A stretch of 64,000 nt of DNA, taken from positions 24,146,836 to 24,210,835 of the forward strand of contig OY757916.1 in the NCBI GenBank assembly GCA_963585895.1. The letters are read 5' to 3'. The first letter of the stretch is position 1. Each line of letters starts with the position of its first letter. A program made the position numbers and the translations under genes. The notes beneath the pieces were generated by a model. That model saw only the letters and a program-made list of their open reading frames with translations. It did no database searches and was not told where the DNA came from. Below are positions 10,986 to 22,072 of this stretch, piece after piece. The DNA comes from Sepioteuthis lessoniana. Its lineage: Eukaryota > Mollusca > Cephalopoda > Myopsida > Loliginidae.

Positions 10986-11394
10986 TATTGCTTGCAAATG
11001 CTGGGTGGCATCATGTGGGTAGAGTAGAGAATCACAGGTTTTTGTTGTCTGTTGTCAATTAATAGGGGAATTCCCAGTTTGAAGAATGTCAAAGAGAAGC
11101 AACTGATAAATGATGAAATCGCAGATTTATCCAGTTTCAAAGAATAAAAGAAGAAAGTAAAAAAAACCTGTTAGTCTACAAGAAGTAAAAGGAATAAATA
11201 AAACAGGAAATAATTTAAGTTTAAAAAATACAGAAAAAGAAAGTATAAACTGGCAAAGATATTTTGAAAAAAAAAGTATCTAAAATTTCACATTAAGGCT
11301 TTTTCAATTTGTATATATTTCAAGTCATAAAAGGAAAGAAAAAGATGATACAATCGCAAATTATATCATGTTAAATGATGAAAAAGAAAAGACA
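10986..11394. other. AT-rich stretch, nothing recognised
   Basis: No repeat family, ORF or structural RNA recognised. A-rich runs from 11140. Confidence 0.5.
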
Positions 11395-12310
11395 CCTATT
11401 ATCATTTTACACCTTTGAGAGTTTTTCATACCAAAGTTATCCGATGGTCTTCCACTGAAGTTTGAGTGACAGCAAGTCTCCACAAGTTTCCAGGATTCTG
11501 CTTAGTATTCTGACTGATCTTAACAGTGCTGTAGTTTGGATGGTCTCCACTTGTCCTCTTATTTCCGATTCCTCCAGTCCCTGTACCAATCTTTTGGTGA
11601 CTGTATCAAGCACACTGATTACAATTAGTACTAGTGTGACTTTCAAGTTCCATGGTTTTTATAGTTCCCAAGCCAGGTCTTAGTACTTATCTCTTTTTTT
11701 GCTTTCTTTCAATTTTTCTCTGTGGTCTGCCAGGACGGCAAAGTCTACAATTCAGCTGGTTCTCTTTTTTTTTTGTTAACTATTACTAGGCCTGGTCATC
11801 TGCCCAAAATTAGGTGATCTGTTTGTATGTCAAAATCCCAGGGAATTTTGTGCATCTAATTCTCCAAGATGGATTCCAGGTTGTGTACATACCATTTGTT
11901 TGTATGGTCAAATTTCATTTTCTACCACAATTCTCAATGGATCACTTTCCCTACTCAGTCATGTCTAGTCTTATACTCTTTTTGTGCAAATTTGCTGCCT
12001 TCACTTATTATCTGAATGGTCATTTCATCTCTATCAACACCAAACCTACATTTCCTATTTTGTTGCATCTTATCTATACTTTCTTTGATATGATTAGTCC
12101 TTATGGTGTTGTTTTGTGCTGCTTTTAGAAGAGATGCAGTTTCCCTTTCTTAGCCAAGTCCAAATTTTTTCATGCAAGATTTTGCTTGTTTGTTACTTGA
12201 TATGTCCATCCAGTTATATCTTTTTCCCACTTTTGTTTCCGACTTATTTTTGTTCTGTTGATGCTTGTGTTGTCTGTATTGTTTGTGGTAGCTATAATCA
12301 GTCTTTTTTG
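11395..12310 (-). pseudogene. LINE-E, C-terminal to central ORF, broken
   Basis: The most continuous minus-strand copy of the (AAT)n-tailed LINE. The C-terminal ORF 11437-11646 reads VLDTVTKRLVQGLEESEIRG then ETIQTTALLRSVRILSRIL. Further upstream on the minus strand the sequence matches the 1-240 block. Frames break several times. I recall these motifs from mollusc and arthropod LINE polyproteins but cannot fix the clade. Plus-strand ORFs at 11462-12313 are antisense. Confidence 0.6.
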
Positions 12311-12324
12311 TGATTTTTAATATA

Positions 12325-12580
12325 GTCTTCAGATTCGCCAGTGGTCCGGGAGACCGGGGTTCAATCCCAGGTCGAGTCATATCAAAGACTTAAAAATATG
12401 GTACTTGATACCTCCTTGCTTAACACTCAACATTATAAGGTACGTATCAAGAGTGAAGTAGATCAATCCAAGGAAAGGAGTAGTGCCCTCCCCTACACCT
12501 TGGTGTAGTAGCTATTGAAAAGGGAATCTTTGGGTCACCCTTGACTACAGTCGCCCTCGACTATGGTCGCCAACTTTACT
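12325..12580 (+). repeat. S3 SINE, plus
   Basis: Starts within the head (CCAGTGGTCCGGGAGACC), B-box GGGGTTCAATCCCAGG, and runs to GGTCGCCAACTTTACTTTT. The 3' end has a small internal duplication of the CTACAGTCGCC block. Faces the next copy tail-to-tail. Confidence 0.8.
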
Positions 12581-12602
12581 TTTACTTACTCCGGTCATTG
12601 TT

Positions 12603-12860
12603 AAGTAAAGTTGGCGACCGTAGTTGCGGGTGACCTGAAGGCTCCCTTTTCAATAGCTACTTCACCAAAGCGTAGGGGAGGGCGCTACTCCATTCCCTGG
12701 ATTGTTCCCTTTACGCTTGATACATATCTTATATTGTTGAGTGTTAAGCAAGTAGGTATCAAGTACCATTTTTAAAGTCTTTGATATGACGTGACCTGGG
12801 ATTGAATGGTCTCCCAGCCATTGGTGAACACTCTACCCATAAGGCCAAGTCATTGTAATG
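12603..12860 (-). repeat. S3 SINE, minus
   Basis: Reverse complement of S3 from AAGTTGGCGACCG to GAACACTCTACCC. It forms a tail-to-tail inverted pair with 12325-12580, separated by about 20 bp. Confidence 0.8.
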
Positions 12861-12861
12861 A

Positions 12862-13165
12862 TGCGTCAACACCCTTTTCAATGCTGGTAAGTCCTCTTCC
12901 TGCTTCTTTTCTTGACACATATAGTCTGTCAGTGTCTTATCTTGGATGTAGAGCCTTATGCATCATCATAAATTTTCTTATTTTCTGGTCCATTTGTTTA
13001 GGTTCTTCCCTTGTACACTTCCAGAATGGTCCCAAGTATCGTAAAAGGCAGACAGCCCTGGCGTTTATCCCTTTGATGAGGTTCCTGCAATAAGTTTGGT
13101 TTTAATTAGTTTTCACCTTCTCCTGTGATACTCTTCATAAATTTTTTCTTTCATCTCCACTTGTT
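12862..13165 (-). pseudogene. LINE-F thumb-region fragment
   Basis: The minus strand encodes QMDQKIRKFMMMHKALHPRD and LIKGINARAVCLLRY, a LINE segment downstream of the catalytic reverse transcriptase core. No full ORF survives. Same segment as LINE-A (924-1293). Confidence 0.65.
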
Positions 13166-13167
13166 TG

Positions 13168-13400
13168 ATGGTATTATTATTATTATTATTATTGCTTTAT
13201 TCCTTTTGAGTTTTTCTTGCCAGCATTAGCTGGTGGTCTTTCACTGGAATCTGAATGACAGCAAGTATCCTCAGGTTTCCAGCACTTCACTAAGTATTCT
13301 AGGAAATCTTAGTAATGCTGTGGTCTCGATGGTCTCGATTCTTCATCTGATTTCCAGTTTCTCAAGTCTGTTTTCCTTTAGGGACCATTCCAAATTTCCC
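13168..13400 (-). pseudogene. LINE-G C-terminal fragment with (AAT)n tail
   Basis: (ATT)n at 13169-13192, then the LINE 3' end and C-terminus (AGCTGGTGGTCTTTCACTGG). It abuts the LINE-F thumb fragment exactly as LINE-B abuts LINE-A at 1293. Confidence 0.6.
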
Positions 13401-13554
13401 CAAGTCGTCAACTTCAATATGAAAAACTTGGGAGTTGAACTGACCACAAAAGCAGACATTAATATACAAAACGACACATCAAGTGTGACCCACTCTTCTC
13501 AGTTCTGTTCATTATTGCAATGATGCCTCTTAACTATATTCAAATAAAGTATTG

Positions 13555-13850
13555 AGGCTCTTCGAGAGTAATGATTACTGTTGAAGGAAATGCACATAGC
13601 AACCCAAATTTGAAACCTAGACAAGGCTGTTTGCATTTCACATAGTGCTAATACCTTGGAAAAGGTATGAATCCAGCTATTCTCTTTCCCAGCTGGCTGG
13701 GGCTGTAGAGTACACTAACTGCTTCTCTGCAGAAGGTTAAGACCCCCATCCCACCAATGAGTGACAAAGATATGACACTAAACAATCAGAGGGTTAGGTT
13801 CCAGTTATGCTGGACCTTTGGGGAATGTGGAGTATTATAATTAATTTTCT
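13555..13850 (+). repeat. Truncated S1 abutting truncated F1
   Basis: 13555-13684 is the S1 head and early body (GTAATGATTACTGTTGAAGG, AAAGGTATGAATCC). At 13690 it switches to an F1 head (CCAGCTGGCTGGGGCTGTAG) that stops near 13850. Neither is complete. 13851-14160 is AT-rich and unassigned. Confidence 0.6.
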
Positions 13851-14164
13851 GATGATGACAGCCAGTAACAAGTTATGAAATCCAGAAAATGTGAAAAATT
13901 TAGAAAATTAGGAAAAGTATTTCAATGCCAACCCTAACTGCATATCTGCAGTACAAAAATATTAAATCATCTTTAAGAAGAGTATTTGGTGAAAATAACT
14001 GTTAAAGATTAAAAAAGTAAATTTTTCAGGAAGCATATTATTTCCCGGTAATAGATTTACAACATAATTCCAAAATATATCAAGAAAAATTCAGTTCATT
14101 TATTCTTGGAAAAGTCTGTTTATAGAGAAGCAAAAAGATTCCATAATACAATATTAATCCTGGT

Positions 14165-14408
14165 CAATTTTGGCTTGGTTTCTTTGTTTAATGGAATATC
14201 AACCATCACTGGTTATTTAATGCCAAAGTCATCTTTCAGAAGAAGAGTTGTGATAGTATCTTACCCATAACTGGGATGATAAGGAGATTCATACCTTACC
14301 CAAACATTAGTCCGATGGTGAAGTTAATAGCGTGACTGGTGTTTAAATTCACTCGGTCCAATGTCGCAGTTCAGCACATTAGCCATTATGCAACGCAGAC
14401 TCTCCCCA
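14165..14408 (-). repeat. S2 SINE, minus, copy 1
   Basis: Reverse complement of the S2 tail (ATGGAATATCAACCATCACT) through the body to a degenerate tRNA-like head (CACATTAGCCATTATGCAAC). Confidence 0.65.
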
Positions 14409-14411
14409 TTT

Positions 14412-14625
14412 ATGATTTGGCTTGGTTTTTTTATTTAATGACATATCAACTTTTGTGGGTTATTTGATGGCAAATTCATCATTGTAGAAAAACACTAATG
14501 GTACTATTTAACCCAAAACTGGGGTGTGAAGATAAGGGTGCTCATACCTCTCCAAAGGGTATTAGTCTGATAGTGAACATAATAGCATAACTGGAGTTGG
14601 AACTTGAGTACTATACTTGTTCATG
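14412..14625 (-). repeat. S2 SINE, minus, copy 2, 5' truncated
   Basis: The second tail starts at GATTTGGCTTGGTTTTTTTA and runs to about 14610 (AATAGCATAACTGGAGTTGG), same orientation as copy 1. Its inner end borders the 33 bp array. Confidence 0.6.
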
Positions 14626-14815
14626 TGCCCCATTGAGCTAATTTTCACATTGTTCATGTGCCCCATTGAGCTTATTTTCACATTGTTCATGTGGCCCATT
14701 GAGCTAATTTTCACATTATTCATGTGGCCCATTGAGCTAATTTTCACATTGTTCATGTGCCACATTGAGCTACTTCTCACATTGTTCATATGCCCCATTG
14801 AGCTAATTTTCACAT
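14618..14815 (+). repeat. 33 bp minisatellite, 6 units
   Basis: Units of TTCATGTGCCCCATTGAGCT plus AATTTTCACATTG, with single-base variants. The period is a multiple of three, so both strands stay open (66 and 83 codons); these ORFs are not considered genes. The flank TAGCATRACTGGAGTTGG appears on both sides (14584 and 14818), so the array arose by duplication with that flank. Confidence 0.9.
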
Positions 14816-14894
14816 AATAGCATGACTGGAGTTGGATCTTGATTACTATACTTGTTCATGTGCCCCATTTCTTTTTTTTTTTGGTTCACAGAGG

Positions 14895-15100
14895 AAATAA
14901 CTGTCTTGTAGTGGCTAACATGCTGGACCGCAACATTTTAGTCAATAAGTTCAATCTTCTGTAGTGCTTCTATGTTCACTTTCAGACTAATACCCTAAGA
15001 AAGTAACGAAACCCCTTATCCCCCAAGCTATGTGTTAAATAGTATCCCTGTTGTTCCTCTCCATGGGTAAATTTGGCATCAATGAACTTACAAAGTTTAA
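14895..15100 (+). repeat. Degenerate S2-like SINE, plus
   Basis: A tRNA-like start (TGTAGTGGCTAACATGCTGG), then ATGTTCACTTTCAGACTAAT and a tail TTGGCATCAATGAACTTACA. Strongly diverged. Confidence 0.45.
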
Positions 15101-15104
15101 GGGT

Positions 15105-15365
15105 ATAGTAAATTGGCAACTGTAGTCGAGGGTAACCCAAAGGGTCCTTTTCAATAGCTACTACACCAACGTGTAGGGGAAGGCACCACACTTTTCCCTG
15201 GGTTGTCCCACTTTACCCTTGATCAGTACCTTATAATGCTAAGAGTTAAGCAAGGAGGCATCAAGTACCATTTTTTGAGTCTTTGGCATGACTTGACCTG
15301 GGATTGAACCAAGGTCTCCCAGGCCATTGGCGAACACTCTAACCATTATACCAAAGTCCAGTTAG
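15105..15365 (-). repeat. S3 SINE, minus
   Basis: From AAATTGGCAACTGTAGTCG to GCGAACACTCTAACCATTAT. Full-length with intact box-like motifs on the minus strand. Confidence 0.8.
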
Positions 15366-15414
15366 AATTACTCAAAAATTTGATATACCATTTAACAAAT
15401 TAACCAAACTAAAC

Positions 15415-15535
15415 CAAATATTTTGGCCTTAACTAATGTCTGAATGACAAGACAGTTTTATCAGTTCTCCAGGACTCTTCTAAGTATTCTAGCCAATTTC
15501 AACAGTGCTCTGGTCTATATGATCTCCATCCTTTA
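15415..15535 (-). pseudogene. Short LINE C-terminal fragment
   Basis: Matches the C-terminal block of LINE-C/E (CAGGACTCTTCTAAGTATTC). No tail or upstream region. Confidence 0.45.
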
Positions 15536-15725
15536 TGGATATGTAGATATAAGGAAGGAGTGGTATCCAAATAACACGTAGGATAAAAGATGAAGATAAC
15601 AAAAGAACTTATTTTTCTTCTAGTGGAATTAAGAATGTAATTGTTTGGTACATCAACCTGCCCAAATATTCATTGGTTTTTGTAAAACTGAATCAATTTG
15701 AAATTCTGATGAATAACAGGGGAAA

Positions 15726-16141
15726 TCATCATCATCATCACGTCGTGCCGCTAGCATGGATATCCCTGACCCTCTCTCGCCACTTCTCCCTATTGTTCAT
15801 CGACTCAGGATGGTCTTCAGGGCTACATCCCATATCCTCACATAGCTGTATGTTCGAGCTGGTTGTCCTGCTTTTGCCCTGCCATATGTGGGGGTCCATA
15901 GGAGTACATCACTTATGAGCTCGTCCCTGCTTCTCCAGCAGTGTCCTGCATGTCTGGTTCATCTAACTTGGATAGTTTTTGTGATGGGAGGCAGGTGGCC
16001 GTATAGTTGGTGCCTTGTGGGGTGTTGCTGCCAGGACTTATTCTATATTGCTCGCAGTATTCTTGTGTATTTGCCGTCTAGCTTCTTCTCCAGCCGTTTA
16101 GTTAGCTTCCAAGTAGTGCATCCATACAGCAGTAGTGATGG
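15726..16141 (-). pseudogene. RTE-like LINE 3' end
   Basis: (CAT)n at 15727-15740 is the tail. On the minus strand the sequence follows the RTE C-terminus (compare 34863-35532) up to the LLYGCTTW-equivalent region near 16120, with frame breaks. Plus-strand ORFs at 15673-16283 are antisense. Confidence 0.75.
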
Positions 16142-17495
16142 CAAAATAAGAATTGACATTTGTAGATTACTCATTGATGCATTTATTCATCTGTTTAATA
16201 TCAAGAATTTAAAGATAGCGCACAAACATAAGTACTCATTAATTTACTTAACAGGTATTAAAGATGTTAGTTCTGATAAGTAAGCATTTCCTTTTTTGTC
16301 ATAAATGGTAATTGGTCGGGAGTATTTTCTTTACTTTTGTCTTTTTAAGTTGATTTTAACCTAGCTGGCCATTAGTAGAGGGAACTAAGTGTGAGGAACT
16401 CTTTAACACTGACAGCAAAAAGTTTTTTTTTTAAACTGAAAATATAAAACAATATATAATAGACTTTTATGGTACAAATTGGCTAAATCTTTGGTGGATA
16501 GTTTGGGAAATAAAAATTAAAAATAAAGAAAATAGCCAAAAGAAACCCATAGAAGCAATTCACGTTTAAAACATAAAATTGACAAATTCTTCATTATTTA
16601 TTCATTCATGTACACATTCATTTAAGTATTTTGTTGTTGTTGTTGTTGCTCTGATAAAGGTCAGTGTATCTCTGTGTATCTATGTATAAACTTTATTAAA
16701 GAGACAATTTCTTCAGACCTAATTGGTAAGCCTTACTCATAAAAAAGGTGTCATTATATTTGCCAAATGTCACATAAAATTTTTAATTTGCATGATGCTT
16801 CCTCTTTTTCCGTCTTATCTTTCTTCTCAATCTTCTTTTTCTTTTTCTTCATTAGCCATTAAATATTTTCCCCTACATTTTGCTTGTAATTTTTTCATTG
16901 CTCTTTGATTTCCTTCATTTCTTTGTGAGTTTTCTTCTCTCTAAATTATTTTCCCTTTTACCCTTCACATTTATTTTTTTTATGCTTTCATTTAAACTCA
17001 TTCAGCCATCTTTTTCTCTTTTCATATTTTTGTGTCTATTTTCTTTCATTCATTTTCCTTTTTATTCTATTCAGGTAATTTTTTTCTTCTTTTACCCGTC
17101 CCTCTTCTAACTCCTTCACATATTTCTTTTTCAAATTCTTTCACACTTTTCCATTCACATCATTTTCTTCTTTGCCTTCTTTTTACCAATCAGCTTTTTG
17201 CTTTATTTTTTTGTCTGTATGTCTTTCGTTCACTTGAGAATTTGACTTTTCCAAGTTCAAGTATTTGAAAGGAAAAAGGAAAAAAAAGAAAACCTAAAAC
17301 AATTTGTATTTTACTTGCAAATTATGTTAGTTGAAAAGCAGTTGGAGAAATTTACCAAGTTTCAGTAAAGAATGAAAGAACCAGTTGTTCCCCTGAAGAT
17401 CGATATCATTATTTTGTGCTTATAATCAGTGTTACTCTAAAAGATGGCATTGACTCTATTTCTCACATTATCCTCATTACCAGCACTTTAAACAT

Positions 17496-17526
<31 letters not shown>

Positions 17527-17601
17527 ATGTGTGTGCGTATTGAAATGGGAATCTTTAGGTCACCCTCGACTAAGATCGCCAACTTTACTTTTACTTATAT
17601 C
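16142..17601. other. AT/T-rich stretch, no gene recognised
   Basis: (TTG)n at 16632-16649, T- and C-rich DNA at 16790-17250 giving F/S/L-rich ORFs on the plus strand (composition artefacts), (TA)n/(TG)n at 17498-17535, and a ~60 bp S3 3' fragment at 17540-17597. Confidence 0.5.
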
Positions 17602-17752
17602 ATCATTATCAAGTCACACAGATTTCCCTGACTCTCTCTCACCATCCATCCCTATCTTCCATCACTCCTGACAGGTCTTTCAAATTACATCCTGTGTCCA
17701 CACAGAGCAAATGTAAATAAGGTTTGTTGATCAGCCAACACTGGCATGTCCA
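17602..17752 (-). mobile_element. RTE-like LINE 3' end, short
   Basis: ATCATCATTATCAAGTCACA tail junction followed by the terminal ORF region (TTTCCCTGACTCTCTCTCAC). It stops at the (TG)n tract. Confidence 0.65.
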
Positions 17753-17754
17753 TC

Positions 17755-17841
<87 letters not shown>

Positions 17842-17866
17842 CTGTGTGTGTGTGTGTGTGTGTGTA
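17753..17866. repeat. Compound (TG)n(TA)n(TG)n microsatellite
   Basis: TG at 17757-17786, TA at 17789-17826, TG at 17828-17866. ORFs across it on both strands are artefacts. Confidence 0.95.
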
Positions 17867-17954
17867 TTATACAAATTAATGTCCAGTGGCAAAAAGTTTG
17901 GAATATTTCATATATAAAGTATCTAAGAGGTATCATATAATTCTAACAGACTAC

Positions 17955-18205
17955 CTTCATTGGCCTAACAGTTAGAGTGTTTACCAATGGCCCTGGAGAC
18001 CGGGGTTCAATCCCTGGTCCAGTCATACCAAAGACTCAAAAATGGTACTTGATGCCTCTTTGTTTAACACTCAGCATTATAAAGTATGGATCAAGGGTAG
18101 TGGAGCAATCCAGGAAAAGGAGTAGTGCTTTTCTCTACACCTCGGTGTAGTAACTATTGAAAAGTGAGCATTCAGGTCACCCTTGACTATGGTCCCCAAC
18201 TTTAC
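17955..18205 (+). repeat. S3 SINE, plus
   Basis: Complete head GGCCTAACAGTTAGAGTG with B-box GGGGTTCAATCCC, ending at CCCCAACTTTACTTAC. Tail-to-tail with the following copy. Confidence 0.85.
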
Positions 18206-18221
18206 TTACTTTATCAATATA

Positions 18222-18465
18222 TAATATAAGTTGACAACCATCGTCTAGGGTGACCCAAAGGCCTTTTCATTAGTTACAACACCAAAGTGTAGGGAAGGAC
18301 GCTCCTGCTTTCCTTGGACTGATTCCATTTACCCTTGATACATACCTTATAATACTGACTGTTAAGCAAGGAAGTATCGAGTACGATTTTTGAGTCTTTG
18401 GTATGACGCAACTAAAAACTTGGTCTTCCACATCATTGGCGAACGCTCTACGCACTAGAACAATG
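18222..18465 (-). repeat. S3 SINE, minus
   Basis: Reverse complement from AGTTGACAACCATCGTCTAG to GGCGAACGCTCTACGC. Second tail-to-tail S3 pair in the window. The 61-residue minus ORF here is a repeat artefact. Confidence 0.8.
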
Positions 18466-18785
18466 GGCTAGTATAATATAAAATACAATATATAGAAAAA
18501 TACATATAAAAAGCAAATATGAGTAATATTAAAGAAAACGAGTTATAGATGTGTTTTCTTTGCCATTATAAATTCATTTCAAAAATCTTTTTTAATGATG
18601 TTTATAAAATTTTTTATTTAAATAAAGTGAAGATATTTATAAAAAAATTTTTTCATTGAATAAACAGTATTTATATCCTTCCATTTACATTTTTAGAAAG
18701 TTTTCTGAGGAGGCAGGACACATTGTGTTTTGTCCGAATAAATTCATAATAGCATAATATCTGTTGAGTTGATTTTGATAGTATA

Positions 18786-18836
<51 letters not shown>

Positions 18837-19094
18837 TTTAAAGAAAAAAACAAAGACCGGTTATTTTAGGATTATAAGTTTATTTCCATCCTGTTTTTCG
18901 TTTCTGGTGTAAAAACAAAAACACGAAGAAAAATATAAAAGGACTTCTTCAGATCTAATGGATAAATAAAACTGAATAGACACGGTGGGGGAGAGTTGAA
19001 GAGTCACCTCCTCGTTTTATTGAATTTCCGGTTTTTTATTTACCTATTTATTTTATTTTTCAACATTCTTCTGTTAGTTATAATTACGGAGAGA

Positions 19095-19140
<46 letters not shown>

Positions 19141-19141
19141 T
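18466..19141. other. AT-rich stretch with two (TA)n tracts
   Basis: (TA)n at 18787-18834 and 19099-19139. Between them is unrecognised AT-rich sequence with a slightly GC-richer patch at 18960-19020. No ORF of interest. Confidence 0.6.
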
Positions 19142-19700
19142 AGAGTGAGTCAAAAGTTTTGCAGTATTTTGGTATGTGCTAATTTGGGATTAGTATCTTA
19201 TGTGACTGAAACAGTTCAAGCCATGGTTGGTACCTGGTATGTTTTGTCATACCATTAAGTTTGTACATTGACACATTGTGCGTTGCTTCTCTCTGTGTGT
19301 GATTTCATAGCTGCACCTATGAATATGCAACTAAGAGTTCAAACTGGGCCATTGCACCATGGAAGGAGCCAAAAAACTTTGTTTGGTGCAAGGTGAAGGT
19401 GCAATTGATGTCAGTATAGTAACCAGATGATCACAAGAATTGGGGGAGGGATAAGAACCTTCATGATTGAATAAGGTCATGTTGGCCTAAAACTGTGGAT
19501 TCCAGAGTTTTACTCCAAGTCATTCAGAGAAATTCAACGAGTATCACTCAAAGAGTATCAGGCAATCCAAGCATCTCACTATCCTACATGGTTTGTAATG
19601 TTCAGGACCTCAGCAAAAGTAGCCAGAGCTGCTGAATCATCCAAAATATTGGTTACTTGAATTACCATAATATTGGAAAACTTTTGATTTGCCCAAATAT
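19142..19700 (+). mobile_element. Tc1/mariner-like relic with TIRs
   Basis: The left end has GTCAAAAGTTTTGCAGTATT (19150). The right end, read inward on the minus strand, has AATCAAAAGTTTTCCAATAT. Inside are frame-broken traces of a helix-turn-helix N-terminus (MEGAKKLCLVQGEG start near 19361, then PKTVDSRV). About 560 bp, with no catalytic region seen. It sits between TA-rich flanks, so a TA TSD cannot be proved. Confidence 0.55.
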
Positions 19701-20216
19701 ATATCTGATCGAAAAGTATTGAGACTAAATTTGAGGGATTTAAAAATTTAAATGAAGAGGTGTGCAAAGCAGAGAAATTTATATAAAAAAGTGAAGATAT
19801 CTAGATATCTAGACAGCAGTCTAGACATCTATACTTTGCGGGGATGAGTCACTGCAAATTTTTTGAAATATTATGTGACCAGTTTCTGTACTTTTTGAAA
19901 GAGATGTTTTTGGTGAAATACTGGATTGTTTAAGTTTAACATCCCCCTCTACTCATCCAGCTTAACTCTATAGGATTTTTTTTTTGTTTACTCAACTGTA
20001 AAGTCATGGCAAAGTGAAAATTTGGTGATGTGGATGACAATAAAAAAAAATACAAAGGTACAGCTTCCCACCATATTCAAAGAAGAATTTCAGAAGTGCT
20101 TCAAATGTTTAGTACAAACTTATATAGAAATTGTTAATAACGTTTTTTCTGACTACTTTCAATCAGCATTGGTCATTTTCAAGAATTAATCTGAGATTGT
20201 AGTATTTGTAATATTC
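19701..20216. other. Unassigned AT-rich stretch
   Basis: Contains a short repeat of ATCTAGA at 19798-19830. No family or gene recognised. Confidence 0.5.
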
Positions 20217-20583
20217 ATCATCATCATCATATCGTGCTGGCAGCACGGATATCCCTGACCCTCTCTCGCCACTCCTCCCTATCGTTCATCGCCCTAGGCA
20301 GGTCTTCAGGACAACAACCTGTATCCTCACATAGCTGCTGAATGTACGTTCGTGCTGGTCGTCCTGCTTTTGCGCGGCCATGTGTGGGGATCCATAAGAA
20401 TACATCTCTTATGAGTTCATCTCTGCTTCTCCAGCAATGTCCTGCATGTCTGGTTCGCCTAACTTGAATAGTTTTCGTGATAGGGGGCAGGTGGCCGTAC
20501 AGCTGGTGTCTTGTGGGGTGTTGCTGCCAGGACTTGTTGAGGATTGCACGCAGCATTCTTGTGTAATTGCCATCTGTTTTCAC
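20217..20583 (-). pseudogene. RTE-like LINE C-terminal ORF, 118 codons open
   Basis: A 5'-truncated insertion with a (CAT)n tail at 20218-20230. The minus ORF (20227-20583) reads NYTRMLRAILNKSWQQHP, HLPPITKTIQVRRTRHAGHC and PARTYIQQLCEDTGC. This is the part of an RTE-clade polyprotein after the reverse transcriptase palm; the endonuclease and catalytic motifs are absent. The apparent start Met is part of the truncation junction, not a real start. The open frame suggests a young insertion. Confidence 0.8.
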
Positions 20584-20789
20584 ATGTCCATGATGTTACA
20601 AACCATTACAACACTAGTAAAATGGCTATGATACATAGTTTTGAGTTTTTGATTTTATTATATTAAATACTGGTTTTGAAAATGTCAAAACCAAAATTTT
20701 GTAGGAGGTATTTTAACAAAAAAAAATTGTTTACAAGACAGATTGCTACAAAAACACATAGCTCATAAGTCAATGTCCATTATCTCACA

Positions 20790-21373
20790 GCCCAGTCAGC
20801 TGTAGCTGTTGAATATGACTATATCTCTGCATAGGGGTAAGACCCTCCTCACAATGAGTGTCCGGGATATGACATTAAGCAATCTGATGGTGAGGCTCCA
20901 GTAATGCAAGAGCTTTGAGAAATACAGAGTGCCCCTTCATTGCCATTGCTCACTGCTCTACTCTGGCCAGAGTGGGTAGCACCTAATTAGTTCCTATCTA
21001 TGGGTCAAACAGAACCATTTGACGTTTAAACTGATAGCAAACAAATGACTTATGCTAAATAGAATTGTTTGAAATAGAACTGTTTTGACATTCAACTGTG
21101 TGTAAATAAATGACAGATGTTTAATTGAATTGCTAATGATTGATAGCAATACTTGGAACTATTTAACTTTGTTGACTAAACTGAATAGCTTGAAATAGAA
21201 ATGTATCTGACATTTAAACTGTACTTATGCTTAATTGAATTGTTAGAAAAAGAATTGTTTCATCATTTAACTCTGTGTATCTACAAAATGTGTTTATAAA
21301 TCATATACTCAATATATATGTAAAAACATGATTTGGCATTAAATAATCAACAATGGTTGATATGGCATAAAAC
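20790..21373 (+). repeat. F1 copy
   Basis: Head CCCAGTCAGCTGTAGCTGTT, mid block, sub-repeats, and the tail ATGATTTGGCATTAAATAAT to ATGGCATAAAACCAAAC. It is joined directly to the S3-RTE chimera. Confidence 0.75.
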
Positions 21374-21545
21374 CAAACTAGTGTTTGCCAATGGTCCGGA
21401 AGAGTGGGATTCAATCCCAGGTCGAGTCATACCAAAGACTCAAAAAATCGTACTTGATGACCATCTGGAAGCAATGGACGATAGAAAAGGGTGGCGGGTC
21501 AGGGAGATCCATGCTGGTGGCACGATATGATGATGATGATGATGA
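21374..21545 (+). repeat. S3 head fused to RTE 3' tail
   Basis: 21374-21458 is the S3 head (B-box GGGATTCAATCCCAGG, GAGTCATACCAAAGACTC, GTACTTGATG). From about 21459 the sequence is the last ~75 bp of the RTE ORF (GGTCAGGGAGATCCATGCTG) and a (GAT)n tail at 21527-21545. The combination is what a SINE using the RTE machinery would look like. Confidence 0.75.
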
Positions 21546-21768
21546 TAATGATATACTATAAGTTGAATCCTTATTGCTCTCCTCCTAGCCTATTATTTTT
21601 TATTCATTTCTGTTTAAAAAAAACCCGAGGGTATCTGTCACCAACCTAAAAGACATAGCAAATAATCATATAAGCATGATTTACTGATGTTAGGTGAAAA
21701 TTCAAATCTTCAGCAATAAAAAACTGACAGTCCTTGAGGTTGGCTGTGGACAGTCAAATGCAATTTAT

Positions 21769-22057
21769 CCTATTTACCAACCCCTCCGCTCAGGCAGGAT
21801 ATGACACAAGGTCAATTTTTGAGCAGAGTTTAACAGGTTTGAATTCAGAGTTTTCCTTCTCCTAGACTAGTTACCTCACCAAGGCTTAAGAAACCAGTCT
21901 GTCCTACTATTTACCCATAGCTTGAGAGAGAATAATTGGATTCATACCTTTCCCAAGGGTATTAGTACTATGTGAAATGCAATCAGTCTTGTCCAGAATT
22001 TGAACTCATGTTGCTGTGTCCATTTCCTATGATGATAACCATTACACCACGGGCACC
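21769..22057 (-). repeat. S1 SINE, full length with TSD
   Basis: Minus-strand S1 with intact boxes (CCATTACACCACGGGCACC on the plus strand). TSD TCAAATGCAATTTAT at 21754-21768 and 22058-22072 with one mismatch. Confidence 0.9.
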
Positions 22058-22072
22058 TCAAATGCAGTTTAT

